Source: Alphaproteobacteria bacterium
GTDB taxonomy: Bacteria; Pseudomonadota; Alphaproteobacteria; Rhizobiales; GCA-2746425
Reading direction: 5' to 3'
NCBI GenBank assembly: GCA_024743215.1
Contig: JANSWZ010000005.1
Span: forward strand, 124,001-188,000
DNA length: 64,000 nt
Part shown: positions 8,231-17,244 of the stretch, piece by piece
Layout of the letters: every line of letters starts with the position of its first letter
Numbering within the stretch: position 1 is the first letter of the stretch
The notes under the pieces: generated by a model
Told to the model about the DNA's origin: nothing
What the model saw: the letters and a program-made list of their open reading frames with translations, nothing else
Database searches by the model: none
Made by a program: the position numbers and the translations under genes

Positions 8231-9964
8231 CTAGGCGTACTTGGACAGCCAATCTGGAAGTTGTTTTGTCGCAGTACCGCTGAGAGCCACACGGGCACAG
8301 TCTGACAGGCTGCCGAACCGCACACCGCGACCAGTAAGTCCGGTGGCGTAATGTGAATATTTTCCGGAATTGGTAAAGAGCGTCTTCGCCTCTGTTGGAA
8401 ACAAAGGTTCGGTTATCGAACACCAGCAAATATCCGGGAAGACCTGCACATCAGCATTTTCCAGGCGCTGGATGATGCCTTCCGACGTTGCTTCAGCCAG
8501 GACTTTGCGCCCTACAGTCACAATGGTTTTTGTATGTGGATCACAGGTTTGCCCGTCAAGAAGGTCTGCAAAGTTGCGACATTCTGAAAGTGACGCATGA
8601 GGGCTTCCGATTGCCACCAGTTCCACTTTTTCACCTGCGCGGTTAAAGCTCAACCAGACCTGTGCCAGATCCGCAGGTGAAATATCGAAACGCTCTGCAT
8701 TTTCAACAGCGGCAAGATGCCCCTCGGGGGTATGGCCGCGAACATGCAGCATCGGCGCCGCCGACGTGGTGCCAAAGGCTGCGCACAAAGCCTTTAAGTC
8801 GTCTTCTGTGGGGCGAGCCATGTCCAGGCCCGTTAGAACCGGAATTCGATTGGGTGACAGCGTGCCAGCCAACCAACCCAGCATTGGCCATAAGGCGTCA
8901 TCATACGAACCCGGCAATTTAACCGCGATCTCACATTCCGGCATGCGGTTTTCGGCCAGATATACGCCAGTCTTTGGCGCCCGCCCGGTCATGGCAATAA
9001 AAAGATCGAGATAATCTGGATGTTTTGCTGTTCGCGCACCAAGCACGGAATTGGCGTAGATGACAGCATTGGATTCTGACCAACCAATATCTTCCCCTTC
9101 TGCCGGGGCGTCATCCAGCAGGTAAGGTGCGCAGGTGAATGTGGGTCGGCACCCCATTTTGACGTAAGCATCTGCAAGACGGCTTGCCTTATTGCCAAAT
9201 TCAGGCACCATTCCCTGGGATTGCCAATTCTCACGATCCACTGAAATTGCGTTGATTGTGGTCGGGATACGCGTCTTTGCGCCCAGTCTTTGCATCTTCT
9301 CAGCAAAATCAAGATTTGCGTCATGGGCCAGAATACACCCGTCAATATGCCCACGCGACACATCGACAAAGCCTGATGCATTTTGCGCTGCGGCCATCAA
9401 ACAGAGTATTTCCATGGCGGCTTGCGTGGCGCGACCATCTCCGCCGTCCAACATGCGCCGGTCAGCCTCAGACAGGTCCAGCAAGTCTGAGGCGACCGTT
9501 TTCAGGCGTATCGACTTGCCGTCAAATCGAAGCTCTGTCCCGTCTATGGCAGCGGCGTTTGCATATGACAAAGCCTCAAAGACAGGTTTTGGAAGACGCA
9601 TGACAAGTACAGGGGAATCGAACAATCGGCCGGCAATCATTGCGCCGAGCGTGAGAATGCTTTCTTCTTCGCAAAACACCAATGCGGCAGGTGCGTTGTC
9701 GTTGCGCGCCAGTTGAAGCAACACCCCGCTACCACTGCAAGACCCGCGCGAAGTGGGCATGAGGACGATTTTTCCGGAAAGCGCTGCACCATGATTGGAA
9801 TGGTGCGTGTCGATTATGAAGCCCGTATCAGGATCGACGCCACCCCAAAAGCTAAGCCCTTCCTCACAGAAGACAATTTCGCCCTGCGCCTTTCCTTCTA
9901 CAAAAAGCGTTCCGGCAGCTTCAGCATTTTCGACTATTTTCCACATTCCAGGGTCTGAACTCAT
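8231..9964 (-). CDS. Aconitase X, fused swivel and catalytic domains (probable cis-3-hydroxy-L-proline dehydratase)
   Basis: 577 residues. The first 135 or so are the DUF126 swivel domain (SRGSCSGSGVLLQL), the rest is the DUF521 aconitase-X catalytic domain (GCRPTFTCAPY near residue 290). Single-chain (type I) aconitase X enzymes from alphaproteobacteria have been shown to dehydrate cis-3-hydroxy-L-proline to pyrroline-2-carboxylate and carry an iron-sulfur cluster. The gene begins 2 bases after the GntR gene and lies beside an amino-acid importer, a DapA-family lyase and a proline-racemase-family gene, all consistent with hydroxyproline breakdown. Substrate is inferred from family and context. 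Confidence 0.82.
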   Translation of the reverse strand: MSSDPGMWKIVENAEAAGTLFVEGKAQGEIVFCEEGLSFWGGVDPDTGFIIDTHHSNHGAALSGKIVLMPTSRGSCSGSGVLLQLARNDNAPAALVFCEEESILTLGAMIAGRLFDSPVLVMRLPKPVFEALSYANAAAIDGTELRFDGKSIRLKTVASDLLDLSEADRRMLDGGDGRATQAAMEILCLMAAAQNASGFVDVSRGHIDGCILAHDANLDFAEKMQRLGAKTRIPTTINAISVDRENWQSQGMVPEFGNKASRLADAYVKMGCRPTFTCAPYLLDDAPAEGEDIGWSESNAVIYANSVLGARTAKHPDYLDLFIAMTGRAPKTGVYLAENRMPECEIAVKLPGSYDDALWPMLGWLAGTLSPNRIPVLTGLDMARPTEDDLKALCAAFGTTSAAPMLHVRGHTPEGHLAAVENAERFDISPADLAQVWLSFNRAGEKVELVAIGSPHASLSECRNFADLLDGQTCDPHTKTIVTVGRKVLAEATSEGIIQRLENADVQVFPDICWCSITEPLFPTEAKTLFTNSGKYSHYATGLTGRGVRFGSLSDCARVALSGTATKQLPDWLSKYA

Positions 9965-9966
9965 CT

Positions 9967-10671
9967 TCAGACCGGAAGTGATTTCTTGGAGGTTTGGTGC
10001 TGCATCTCATCCCGGCTCGTTTGCAGGTAGCTCAGCAATGATGCTTTCACATCTCTTATATGGGATTGCGTCAGTGATGCTGCCCGCTCGCTGTCTCCAG
10101 CTTCGCAAGCCGATAGAATTTTCTCGTGCTCCTGTGTAGCTCGTTCCATTCCATCGGTCAGAGAAAGCTGAACGCGTACATAACGGTCCAGGCGGTCCAG
10201 AAGTCCGTTGATCACCTTTAAATAATTGGGCGATTGAGCCGCTTCATAGAGGCAACAGTGGAACTGTCGGTTTAGTTCGGTCCAGTCTTCAGGTTTTGTC
10301 GCATGCGAGAAAGCAAGGTGATATTGTCGTGCCTGCTTTAACGTGGCTTTGGTCATGATCGGCACTGCGCGCCGAATAGCGTCCACTTCCACCAGGGTCC
10401 GCAGGTCGAAGATTTCGTCAAACTCGTCATTGGTTATGGCTGCGACAACGGCTCCCTTATAGCGGCGCGTTTCGACAAGACCCAATTGGTGAAGGCGCGC
10501 TATCGCTTCGCGCACGGGAATGCGACTGGTGTTGAAGGCTTTCGCAATCTCTTCCTGCGGAAGCGGTGCCCCCACTTGGAGGGTTCCCTTAACAATCGCC
10601 TGACGTAACGACTCGAAAACAATTTCAGTCGCCGACTTTGTTTTAGAGACATCGACTGCACTGAAGTTCAT
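9967..10671 (-). CDS. GntR family regulator with FCD domain
   Basis: 234 residues. Winged helix at residues 15-80 (TSRIPVREAIARLHQLGLVE), then an all-helical FCD effector domain (FDEIFDLRTLVEVDAIRRA; LNRQFHCCLYEAA; QEHEKILSACEAGD, with His residues that usually bind a metal near the ligand). It leads the operon with the aconitase X gene and is divergent from the amino-acid importer operon, so it probably controls both. The effector is likely a hydroxyproline isomer or a pathway intermediate. Confidence 0.9.
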   Translation of the reverse strand: MNFSAVDVSKTKSATEIVFESLRQAIVKGTLQVGAPLPQEEIAKAFNTSRIPVREAIARLHQLGLVETRRYKGAVVAAITNDEFDEIFDLRTLVEVDAIRRAVPIMTKATLKQARQYHLAFSHATKPEDWTELNRQFHCCLYEAAQSPNYLKVINGLLDRLDRYVRVQLSLTDGMERATQEHEKILSACEAGDSERAASLTQSHIRDVKASLLSYLQTSRDEMQHQTSKKSLPV

Positions 10672-10705
10672 GATATTTCTCCTGCTCCAGCTTGGATTTT
10701 GACTG

Positions 10706-10774
10706 CCCTAAGTATAGGGCTTTCAACTCTGAAACATCGCTATTAGAATACTGTAGACATTATATTGGATCCAA
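10706..10774. promoter_or_regulatory. Candidate GntR operators in the divergent promoter
   Basis: Two palindromes lie between the GntR gene and the importer operon: CCCTAAGTATAGGG (10706-10719) and TTGGATCCAA (10765-10774). The second resembles the short AT-flanked palindromes bound by FCD-type GntR proteins. Which of them, if either, is the true operator is not determined. Confidence 0.4.
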
Positions 10775-10813
10775 AGTAGCATTCAAAGGCACAATTCTCA
10801 ACAGGGGTTCGAT

Positions 10814-11626
10814 ATGAAAAAGACTATCCTGACTGCAGCCATTACGGCTGCATTTTTTGCCACATCTTTCTCTGTGCCGGCATGGGCCGACACGCTTGAT
10901 GATGTTGTTGATCGCGGAACACTGCGTTGCGGTGTGGTTCTTGATTTTCCGCCAATAGGCTATCGCGACGCAAACAACGAGCCAGCAGGCTTTGACGTGG
11001 AGTACTGCGCTGACCTGGCTGCGGCGCTGGAAGTAGAGCATGAAATCTTGCCGCTGACCTGGTCCGAACGTTTGCCCGTCATTGTGACCGGCCGCGCGGA
11101 CGTCGTATTTGGCGGCACCTCAGACAGCCTTGCCCGTGCGCGAACCGTAGGATTTTCGATCCCTTATGCAATTTACTATGCGCAAGGCATCGTGAATGCG
11201 GAAAGCGGGATCGAAACGATCGAAGACATGCGCGGCAAGCGCGTTGCAGCAGCTGTGGGTACCGTCCCGGAACAGGAATGGTTGAAAATTGCTGCCGAAT
11301 GGGGCGAAGAAGATAACTATCAGGGTTATCAGTCTGAAAATGAGGTTTTTCTGGCTGTTACTCAGGGAAAAGCCGACATTGGCATAACGACCAACACAGC
11401 TGTGCTTCCCATTACGCAGCAGTATGACAACATCCTTGCCGGTCCCCGCATGCCCTGGACCACGGATTACACATCGGTTGTTGGCAAGCGCGAAGACGTA
11501 ACCTGGTTGAACTATCTCAACCTGTTCGTCACGCATCAGGTTCGCTCCGGCCGTTATCAAGAGCTATGGGGCAAATATGTTGGTGGCGAAGCACCCGAGC
11601 TTCGCATTCCAGGCGTCTTTTACTGA
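10814..11626 (+). CDS. Amino-acid ABC transporter substrate-binding protein
   Basis: 270 residues with a signal peptide (MKKTILTAAITAAFF, cleavage probably after AWA at residue 25). The mature protein is a family 3 solute-binding protein: RGTLRCGVVLDFPPIGYRD at its start, FDVEYCADLAAAL, and the polar-amino-acid pattern ending in VRSGRYQELWGKYVG. It is the first gene of the operon divergent from GntR. It probably captures a hydroxyproline isomer in the periplasm; this is inferred from neighbours. A perfect 11-bp hairpin follows its stop codon. Confidence 0.9.
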   Translation: MKKTILTAAITAAFFATSFSVPAWADTLDDVVDRGTLRCGVVLDFPPIGYRDANNEPAGFDVEYCADLAAALEVEHEILPLTWSERLPVIVTGRADVVFGGTSDSLARARTVGFSIPYAIYYAQGIVNAESGIETIEDMRGKRVAAAVGTVPEQEWLKIAAEWGEEDNYQGYQSENEVFLAVTQGKADIGITTNTAVLPITQQYDNILAGPRMPWTTDYTSVVGKREDVTWLNYLNLFVTHQVRSGRYQELWGKYVGGEAPELRIPGVFY

Positions 11627-11632
11627 CGAACT

Positions 11633-11660
11633 TTCCTCGCCCCTTCACTGGGGCGAGGAA
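11633..11660 (+). promoter_or_regulatory. Intercistronic RNA hairpin after binding-protein gene
   Basis: Perfect 11-base arms TTCCTCGCCCC (11633-11643) and GGGGCGAGGAA (11650-11660) around the loop TTCACT, 6 bases after the stop codon and 22 before the first permease. No T-run follows. It probably protects the upstream message or lowers read-through into the permeases. Confidence 0.75.
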
Positions 11661-11682
11661 CCGATGAATCGGGACGAGACAT

Positions 11683-12345
11683 ATGTTTGACTATAATTTC
11701 CATTGGCGACCTGTTCTCAAAAACATACCCGATCTTCTTGAAGCTGCAGCCGTCACACTGCAGGTGGCGGTGATCTCAATGGTGATCGGCATACTCATTG
11801 GCCTGGTCCTTGCGTTGACCCGCATGCACCTGAGCGGACCTGCAAGATGGATCGCCTCAACCTGGGTTGAAGTTGCACGCAATACGCCCGCTTTGTTTCA
11901 ATTGTTTTTCTTCGGATTCGGACTGGGTGCCATGGGCGTGCATTTGTCGCCTTACGTCATAGTTGTCTCTGCCCTCAGCTTTAACTGCGCCGGTTATCTG
12001 GCAGAGAATTTTCGTGGTGGATTCCAAGCAATTCCAACAACACAATTCCGCGCTGCGCGTTCTCTCGGCATGACCGTGTGGCAAAGTTACACGCGGATCA
12101 TCATCCCCCAGGTGTTTCGCATCGTTTATCATCCGATAACCAATCAGATGGTTTGGGCCGTGCTCATGTCATCACTTGGCATGTTGGTGGGGTTTCGGGA
12201 ACTGTCTGGCGAGACACAAGCGCTTGCAAGCCGGACCTATCGAATTTTTGAGTATTTCGCCGTCACAGCCGTAATCTATTATGCGGTTGTGAAAATCATA
12301 CTGGCTGGGTCACGTCTGCTGGCCATGCGCCTTTTCAGGTATTGA
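11683..12345 (+). CDS. Amino-acid ABC transporter permease
   Basis: 220 residues of the His/Glu/Gln-type permease family. The N-terminal FHWRPVLKNIPDLLEAAAVTL precedes the first membrane helix; WVEVARNTPALFQLFF (residues 62-77) and the EAA loop AARSLGMTVWQSYTRIIIPQ (about 125-145) are characteristic. It is the first of two paralogous permeases, the second starting 10 bases after its stop. Together they form the membrane channel of the importer. Confidence 0.9.
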   Translation: MFDYNFHWRPVLKNIPDLLEAAAVTLQVAVISMVIGILIGLVLALTRMHLSGPARWIASTWVEVARNTPALFQLFFFGFGLGAMGVHLSPYVIVVSALSFNCAGYLAENFRGGFQAIPTTQFRAARSLGMTVWQSYTRIIIPQVFRIVYHPITNQMVWAVLMSSLGMLVGFRELSGETQALASRTYRIFEYFAVTAVIYYAVVKIILAGSRLLAMRLFRY

Positions 12346-12355
12346 GGAGCGCCAG

Positions 12356-13018
12356 ATGGAACCGACAATAAGTTTTTTTTCCGGCTTTCAGCTTAGCGAT
12401 CTGTGGTACCTTGCTGAGGCGGCCTGGCGCACCTTGCTGATTTCTGCCTGCGCAATCGCCATCGGCACGACACTTGGGGCCGTCTTTGGCTGGATGCTTT
12501 ATGAAGGCAAGCTGGCTGCCACGTTGACACTGAATCCGATCCTGGATGTGTTTCGTTCAGTCCCTCTGATTATCCAGCTTGTTCTGTTCTACAATTTCGC
12601 GCCAATCATCGGGTTGAATCTTGATCCCTTCATGTCGGGCGTGGTGATCCTGTCGATCTACTGCGCCTCACTGGTGGCAAACGTCGCACGCGGAGGTATG
12701 GAAGCGGTAGGCAAACCAATGCGCCGTGCAGCGCGTTCGCTTGGGATGAGTTACTGGCAGGATTTACGCCATGTTGTTTTGCCAATTGGCGGAAGAGCTG
12801 TGTTTCCGTCTTGGGTCGGCGTGGCACTTGGCGTGATGAAGGACAGCGCTCTGGTGTCGGTTTTGGGTTACATCGAATTGCTCAAGGCCAGTCAGATCCT
12901 CGTCACCCGCACACAAGAGCCTTTATTGATCCTGACAATTGCAGGCGCTTTCTACTTTGCGCTTTCCTATCCAATCTCGCGCTACGCTGCGGCGCTAGAA
13001 CAACGGTGGTCCACATGA
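12356..13018 (+). CDS. Amino-acid ABC transporter permease (second subunit)
   Basis: 220 residues, paralogous to the preceding gene, with five or so hydrophobic helices. The DVFRSVPLIIQLVLFYNF stretch near residue 63 and the EAA loop AARSLGMSYWQDLRHVVLP near 125-143 identify it. Its stop codon overlaps the ATPase start by four bases (ATGA), which implies translational coupling. Heterodimeric permeases of this kind import polar or cyclic amino acids. Confidence 0.9.
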   Translation: MEPTISFFSGFQLSDLWYLAEAAWRTLLISACAIAIGTTLGAVFGWMLYEGKLAATLTLNPILDVFRSVPLIIQLVLFYNFAPIIGLNLDPFMSGVVILSIYCASLVANVARGGMEAVGKPMRRAARSLGMSYWQDLRHVVLPIGGRAVFPSWVGVALGVMKDSALVSVLGYIELLKASQILVTRTQEPLLILTIAGAFYFALSYPISRYAAALEQRWST

Positions 13019-13737
13019 TCGAAATCCGTGGGTTAGAGAAATTTTTCGGAAATTTACAGGTTCTCAAGGGAGTCGATTTGGATGTGCGAAAGGGTGAAGT
13101 CCTTTCAATCATCGGGGCATCTGGTTCTGGCAAATCGACGCTGCTTTATTGCATCAATGGACTTGAACCGATCCAAAAGGGCTCCATAAAGGTCGATGGC
13201 ACCGATGTGCACGCCAAGAGTACCAATATCAATCACCTGCGCCAGAAGATGGGCATGGTTTTTCAGCAATGGAACTCTTTCCCACATCTGACAGCCTTGG
13301 AAAACGTGGCGCTTGCGCCCAAGATCGTCAAGGGAATGTCGAAAGCCCAAGCGCGCGATATTGCTGCCAAACAATTGGAGCATGTGGGATTGGGCGATAA
13401 GTTGGATGCGTATCCCAGCGCCCTTTCTGGCGGACAGCAACAGCGGCTTGCCATTGCGCGCGCACTGGCAATGGAACCGACTTACATGTTGTTTGACGAA
13501 GCAACCTCGGCGTTAGACCCTGAATTGGTTGGCGAAGTGCTGGATGCCATGCGACTGCTGGCGCAAGAGGGAATGACGATGATCTGCGTGACCCATGAAA
13601 TGGGCTTTGCGCGCGATGTATCCGATCGGGTCGCCTTTGTTCATGAAGGCATTATCGAAGAAATCGATACCCCCACCGAAATATTTGGCGCACCTAAATC
13701 CGATCTTCTGAAAAAATTCCTCTCCAATATCCGATGA
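13015..13737 (+). CDS. Amino-acid ABC transporter ATP-binding protein
   Basis: 240 residues. Walker A GASGSGKST near 37, Q-loop VFQQWNSFPH near 85, signature LSGGQQQR near 140, Walker B MLFDEATSALDPE near 160 and switch region CVTHEMGFARDV. The length and the SALDPELV form are typical of GlnQ/HisP-type ATPases. The frame opens earlier at 12811 but the ATG overlapping the permease stop is chosen. It energizes the importer; the operon continues after 73 bases with two catabolic genes. Confidence 0.92.
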   Translation: MIEIRGLEKFFGNLQVLKGVDLDVRKGEVLSIIGASGSGKSTLLYCINGLEPIQKGSIKVDGTDVHAKSTNINHLRQKMGMVFQQWNSFPHLTALENVALAPKIVKGMSKAQARDIAAKQLEHVGLGDKLDAYPSALSGGQQQRLAIARALAMEPTYMLFDEATSALDPELVGEVLDAMRLLAQEGMTMICVTHEMGFARDVSDRVAFVHEGIIEEIDTPTEIFGAPKSDLLKKFLSNIR

Positions 13738-13810
13738 TTTTTGAAAATCCATACAGACATCGCGGTCTACGCCCCGATCGGCCACGTGAATTAACTCAAG
13801 GAGCACTTTC

Positions 13811-14770
13811 ATGACTGTAGATGCATTCGTTGGCTGCATGCCGGCCCTGATGACCCCCTGCACTGCAGACAGAAGCCCCGACTTCGATGGTTTGACCAAG
13901 ACAGGCCAAGCGCTGATCGAAGCGGGCATGTCTGCGGTGATTTATGCCGGCTCCATGGGTGACTGGCCACTTTTGACTGACGCTGAGCGGATGGAAGGGG
14001 TGGAGCGACTGGTAAAGGCCGGTGTGCCCGTTGTTGTTGGGACAGGCGCTGTCAATACGAAAGCTGCAGTGGCGCATGCCACCCATGCCGCCAAAATTGG
14101 CGCGCGTGGGTTGATGGTTATTCCGCGCGTGCTGTCGCGCGGGTCTTCCATGGCCGCACAACGCGCGCATTTCAAGGCGATTCTTGAGGCGGCACCGGAC
14201 CTTCCCTGCGTCATCTACAACAGCCCATATTACGGCTTTGCAACGAAGGCAGATCTGTTCTTTGACTTGCGCAAAGACCACCCAAATCTGGTGGGCTTCA
14301 AAGAATTCGGTGGCAAAGCGGATTTGCGATACGCCGCCGAGAACATCACATCCAGGGATGCAAATGTGACGTTGATGGTCGGGGTGGATACGGCCGTATT
14401 CCACGGTTACGTCAACTGCGGGGCAACCGGGGCGATTACGGGCATTGGCAACGCGCTGCCCAAACAGGTCCTGCTTCTGTGTGCCCTGTGCGAAAAAGCG
14501 GCTGAAGGGCACGTGGAAGCCCGCCAACGGGCGATGGAGCTTGAAGAAGCTCTGGGCGTTCTATCCAGCTTCGATGAAGGACCGGACCTTGTTCTGTACT
14601 ACAAACACCTGATGGTTTTGAACGGCCAAGACGAGTATCGCCTGCACTTCAATGAAACAGATGCGCTTTCAGACGCGCAGCGCAATTACATAGAGCAGCA
14701 ATACACCTTGTTTAACACCTGGTACGCCGCATGGTCTGCGCAAGGTGGTATCATCGCGGAATGCGCCTGA
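13811..14770 (+). CDS. DapA-family lyase/deaminase, probable pyrroline-4-hydroxy-2-carboxylate deaminase type
   Basis: 319 residues in a DapA/NAL-type TIM barrel. The Schiff-base Lys is K164 in VGFKEFGG and the partner Tyr is Y136 in VIYNSPYYG; the usual GTTGE loop reads GSMGDWP (48-54). DapA-family members next to proline-racemase-family genes are known to deaminate pyrroline-4-hydroxy-2-carboxylate to alpha-ketoglutarate semialdehyde in hydroxyproline breakdown. That reaction is the best guess, but dihydrodipicolinate synthase-like or aldolase activity on another keto acid is possible. It is separated by 73 bases from the ATPase and 48 from the next gene, consistent with one operon. Confidence 0.8.
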   Translation: MTVDAFVGCMPALMTPCTADRSPDFDGLTKTGQALIEAGMSAVIYAGSMGDWPLLTDAERMEGVERLVKAGVPVVVGTGAVNTKAAVAHATHAAKIGARGLMVIPRVLSRGSSMAAQRAHFKAILEAAPDLPCVIYNSPYYGFATKADLFFDLRKDHPNLVGFKEFGGKADLRYAAENITSRDANVTLMVGVDTAVFHGYVNCGATGAITGIGNALPKQVLLLCALCEKAAEGHVEARQRAMELEEALGVLSSFDEGPDLVLYYKHLMVLNGQDEYRLHFNETDALSDAQRNYIEQQYTLFNTWYAAWSAQGGIIAECA

Positions 14771-14818
14771 TCGATGGGTCAAAGATTTGATCAGACAAAA
14801 GTTGGATAGGGGTGAAAC

Positions 14819-15844
14819 ATGCGTAGCTCTAAGACAATTCATGTGATTTCCGCTCATGCGGAAGGCGAGGTGGGCGATGTCATCGTCGGCGGCGTGTCCC
14901 CGCCACCGGGCGACACGATCTGGGATCAGCGCAGCTTCATTGCCTCAGACCAGACGCTTCGAAATTTCATGCTGAATGAACCACGCGGGGGGGTGTTTCG
15001 GCACGTCAACCTGCTGGTTCCTCCAAAGCACCCGGACGCCGACGCCGCCTTCATCATCATGGAGCCTGAAGACAATCCACCGATGTCTGGGTCAAATTCG
15101 ATTTGTGTCTCAACTGTATTGTTGGATGGCGGGATCATCCCCATGCAGGAGCCAGTGACGGAGATGATCCTGGAAGCGCCCGGCGGTCTGGTGCGGGTCC
15201 GCGCCGACTGCAGCAATGGTAAGGCGACACGCATAACAGTTGAGAATGTGGCCAGTTTTGCGGATAAAATCGGAGTGCCACTTGAAGTGGAAGGGATCGG
15301 ATCCCTGACCGTTGATACGGCATATGGTGGCGACAGTTTTGTTGTCGTTGATGCCCATAGCCTGAACTTTGAGATCGTTGAAAGCGAAGCCAAAGACATT
15401 GCCCGACTTGGCGTCAAGATCACCGATGCTGCGAACCAACAATTGGGGTTTTCGCACCCCGAAAACCCTGACTGGAATCATATTTCATTCTGCGCTTTTT
15501 GTGGCCCCTTGGAAGCCGTGCCAACGGGTGTGACAGGCCGGTCTGCTATCGCAATCCAGCCCGGCAAGGTAGACAGATCGCCGACCGGAACCGCTGTCTC
15601 GGCCCGGATGGCTTTGATGGCAAGCAAGGGCCAGATGAGAATCGGTCAGGAATTTGTAGCCACATCAATCATTGGTTCCACTTTCACAGGCAGAATTGAA
15701 GCTGCCACAAAAGTCGGCGACCGCGCAGCAATCATTCCGCAGGTCAGCGGGCGTGGCTGGATTACAGGCATCCATCAACACATGCTGGATCCCGACGATC
15801 CGTGGCCTCAGGGCTACAAGCTCAGTGATACCTGGGGAGCCTAG
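14819..15844 (+). CDS. Proline racemase family protein, probable trans-3-hydroxy-L-proline dehydratase
   Basis: 341 residues of the proline racemase fold. The two catalytic positions, both Cys in racemases and 4-hydroxyproline epimerases, are Ser90 (in [10 protein letters not shown]) and Thr256 (in [13 protein letters not shown]). Thr at the second position is the mark of the dehydratase branch rather than of epimerases; Ser at the first is a further subtype. The enzyme would convert trans-3-hydroxy-L-proline to pyrroline-2-carboxylate. It ends the importer operon. A dedicated pyrroline-2-carboxylate reductase is not seen in the window. Substrate assignment is inferred. Confidence 0.8.
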   Translation: MRSSKTIHVISAHAEGEVGDVIVGGVSPPPGDTIWDQRSFIASDQTLRNFMLNEPRGGVFRHVNLLVPPKHPDADAAFIIMEPEDNPPMSGSNSICVSTVLLDGGIIPMQEPVTEMILEAPGGLVRVRADCSNGKATRITVENVASFADKIGVPLEVEGIGSLTVDTAYGGDSFVVVDAHSLNFEIVESEAKDIARLGVKITDAANQQLGFSHPENPDWNHISFCAFCGPLEAVPTGVTGRSAIAIQPGKVDRSPTGTAVSARMALMASKGQMRIGQEFVATSIIGSTFTGRIEAATKVGDRAAIIPQVSGRGWITGIHQHMLDPDDPWPQGYKLSDTWGA

Positions 15845-16135
15845 AGCCGGTTTTACCGATTGATCGAAATAATTGGCAGTGTTCAGTTCCCAATAAGTGG
15901 TTTTCTTTGGCGGAGTCCGCGTTTCGACACTGCAATTGGTAGCCATCGACAGAAACGATGCATTTGCCGCCATGGAGGCAGCACCTGCGCATGTCGATAC
16001 CGGGCGTAAGCGCGGGAACGTGGCCGTTTCAGTGGCTGAACGCGCTGGTGCTTCACAAGCAGTCTGGCGATGGCAATCAGCCTGCACCTTTACATCGGAC
16101 TTGGCAGCTGTTGCGCTGCGTGTATGCTACTTTGC

Positions 16136-17140
16136 ATGGGTTATGTAACGTCACTCTTTGCGCGAAAAATGGTTGCTGCGGCTGGCGATAGCGTTGACGC
16201 TTCGCGGCTGTTGACGAGTGTCGGGATTAACCCTGAAGGCCCTTGGGAGCCGAAAGACATGATCCCGGCCGCTGACTATTATGACATGCTGGAACGCATC
16301 GCAGAGCAGACTGACGTTACAGGGCTACCGCTGCGAACTGGAGCCTCCATGCGCTTGGACGAATATGGCGCGTTAGGGTTGGCCTTTAAGGCCGCAACGA
16401 CACTGGGTGCGTCTTATGCACGGATAGAACGCTATGCTCGATTATGGACCAGCGTGGTGGAATATGAGTTGCGGCCACATCCGTTGGGTACGCTCTTTAT
16501 CCTGCAAAGGGCGGGCGAGCGACGTTTGGGTCTCCGGCTGTCAAACGAAGCGACGTTGGCGAGCGCTGTGTCGATCGCGCGGCAGGTCAGCCCCGGGCCT
16601 GTCAAACCCTTGGAAGTGCTCGTCCAGCATGCAGCACCGAAATCGCTTGCAGCCCATGAAGACTGGTTTGGTTGCCCCGTTCGGTTTGATGCCGAGCTCG
16701 ACGCGATCCTGTTCTCGCCTGAAACAATGGCGCAGCCAAACCTTTTGGGTGACGAAGGGATCTCTCGGTACCTGATCTCACATCTGGATGCTGAACTGTC
16801 TCAGATCGCAGCAGAGGTCACATTCGTGGACCAAGCCAAAGATGCTATCGCGCAGGCGCTTAGCGAGGGGTCGCCAAAGATGACGCATATCGCCGGCGGC
16901 CTTGGCCTCAGCGCGCGGTCTCTTCACAGGCGTTTGTCTGAACATGGGATGAGCTTTAAGGTTTTGACTGAAGAAACCCGCCGGGATCTTGCCGAAGGGC
17001 TATTGCGGGATGAACGGCATTCGCTGGCGGAGATTGCGTTTCTGACAGGGTTCTCCGAGCAAAGCGCCTTCACCCGGGCTTTCAAACGTTGGGTCGGGCG
17101 CACTCCAGCCAGCTACCGCAAGGCAATCTTTGCCCGCTAA
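16136..17140 (+). CDS. AraC family transcriptional regulator
   Basis: 334 residues from the chosen ATG at 16136 (MGYVTSLFARKMVAAAG); an ATG at 16169 or the longer frame from 16070 are alternatives. The N-terminal 200 or so residues resemble the arabinose-binding-like domain of the AraC/OruR class. The C-terminal 100 carry two helix-turn-helix units: MTHIAGGLGLSARSLHRRL and LAEIAFLTGFSEQSAFTRAF, ending in RWVGRTPASYRK. It lies 104 bases upstream of a co-directional three-gene operon (NmrA-like, DUF4345, DUF1772) which it probably activates. Confidence 0.88.
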   Translation: MGYVTSLFARKMVAAAGDSVDASRLLTSVGINPEGPWEPKDMIPAADYYDMLERIAEQTDVTGLPLRTGASMRLDEYGALGLAFKAATTLGASYARIERYARLWTSVVEYELRPHPLGTLFILQRAGERRLGLRLSNEATLASAVSIARQVSPGPVKPLEVLVQHAAPKSLAAHEDWFGCPVRFDAELDAILFSPETMAQPNLLGDEGISRYLISHLDAELSQIAAEVTFVDQAKDAIAQALSEGSPKMTHIAGGLGLSARSLHRRLSEHGMSFKVLTEETRRDLAEGLLRDERHSLAEIAFLTGFSEQSAFTRAFKRWVGRTPASYRKAIFAR

Positions 17141-17244
17141 CCGCATCTGTGGCAGCGATGGTCAAAACAGTGGCAGAGCCGGTCAATACCGCGACCCTGC
17201 GCATCGCATACCTCTTGGCTATCAATCAGCTAAGGAGCGAAAAA

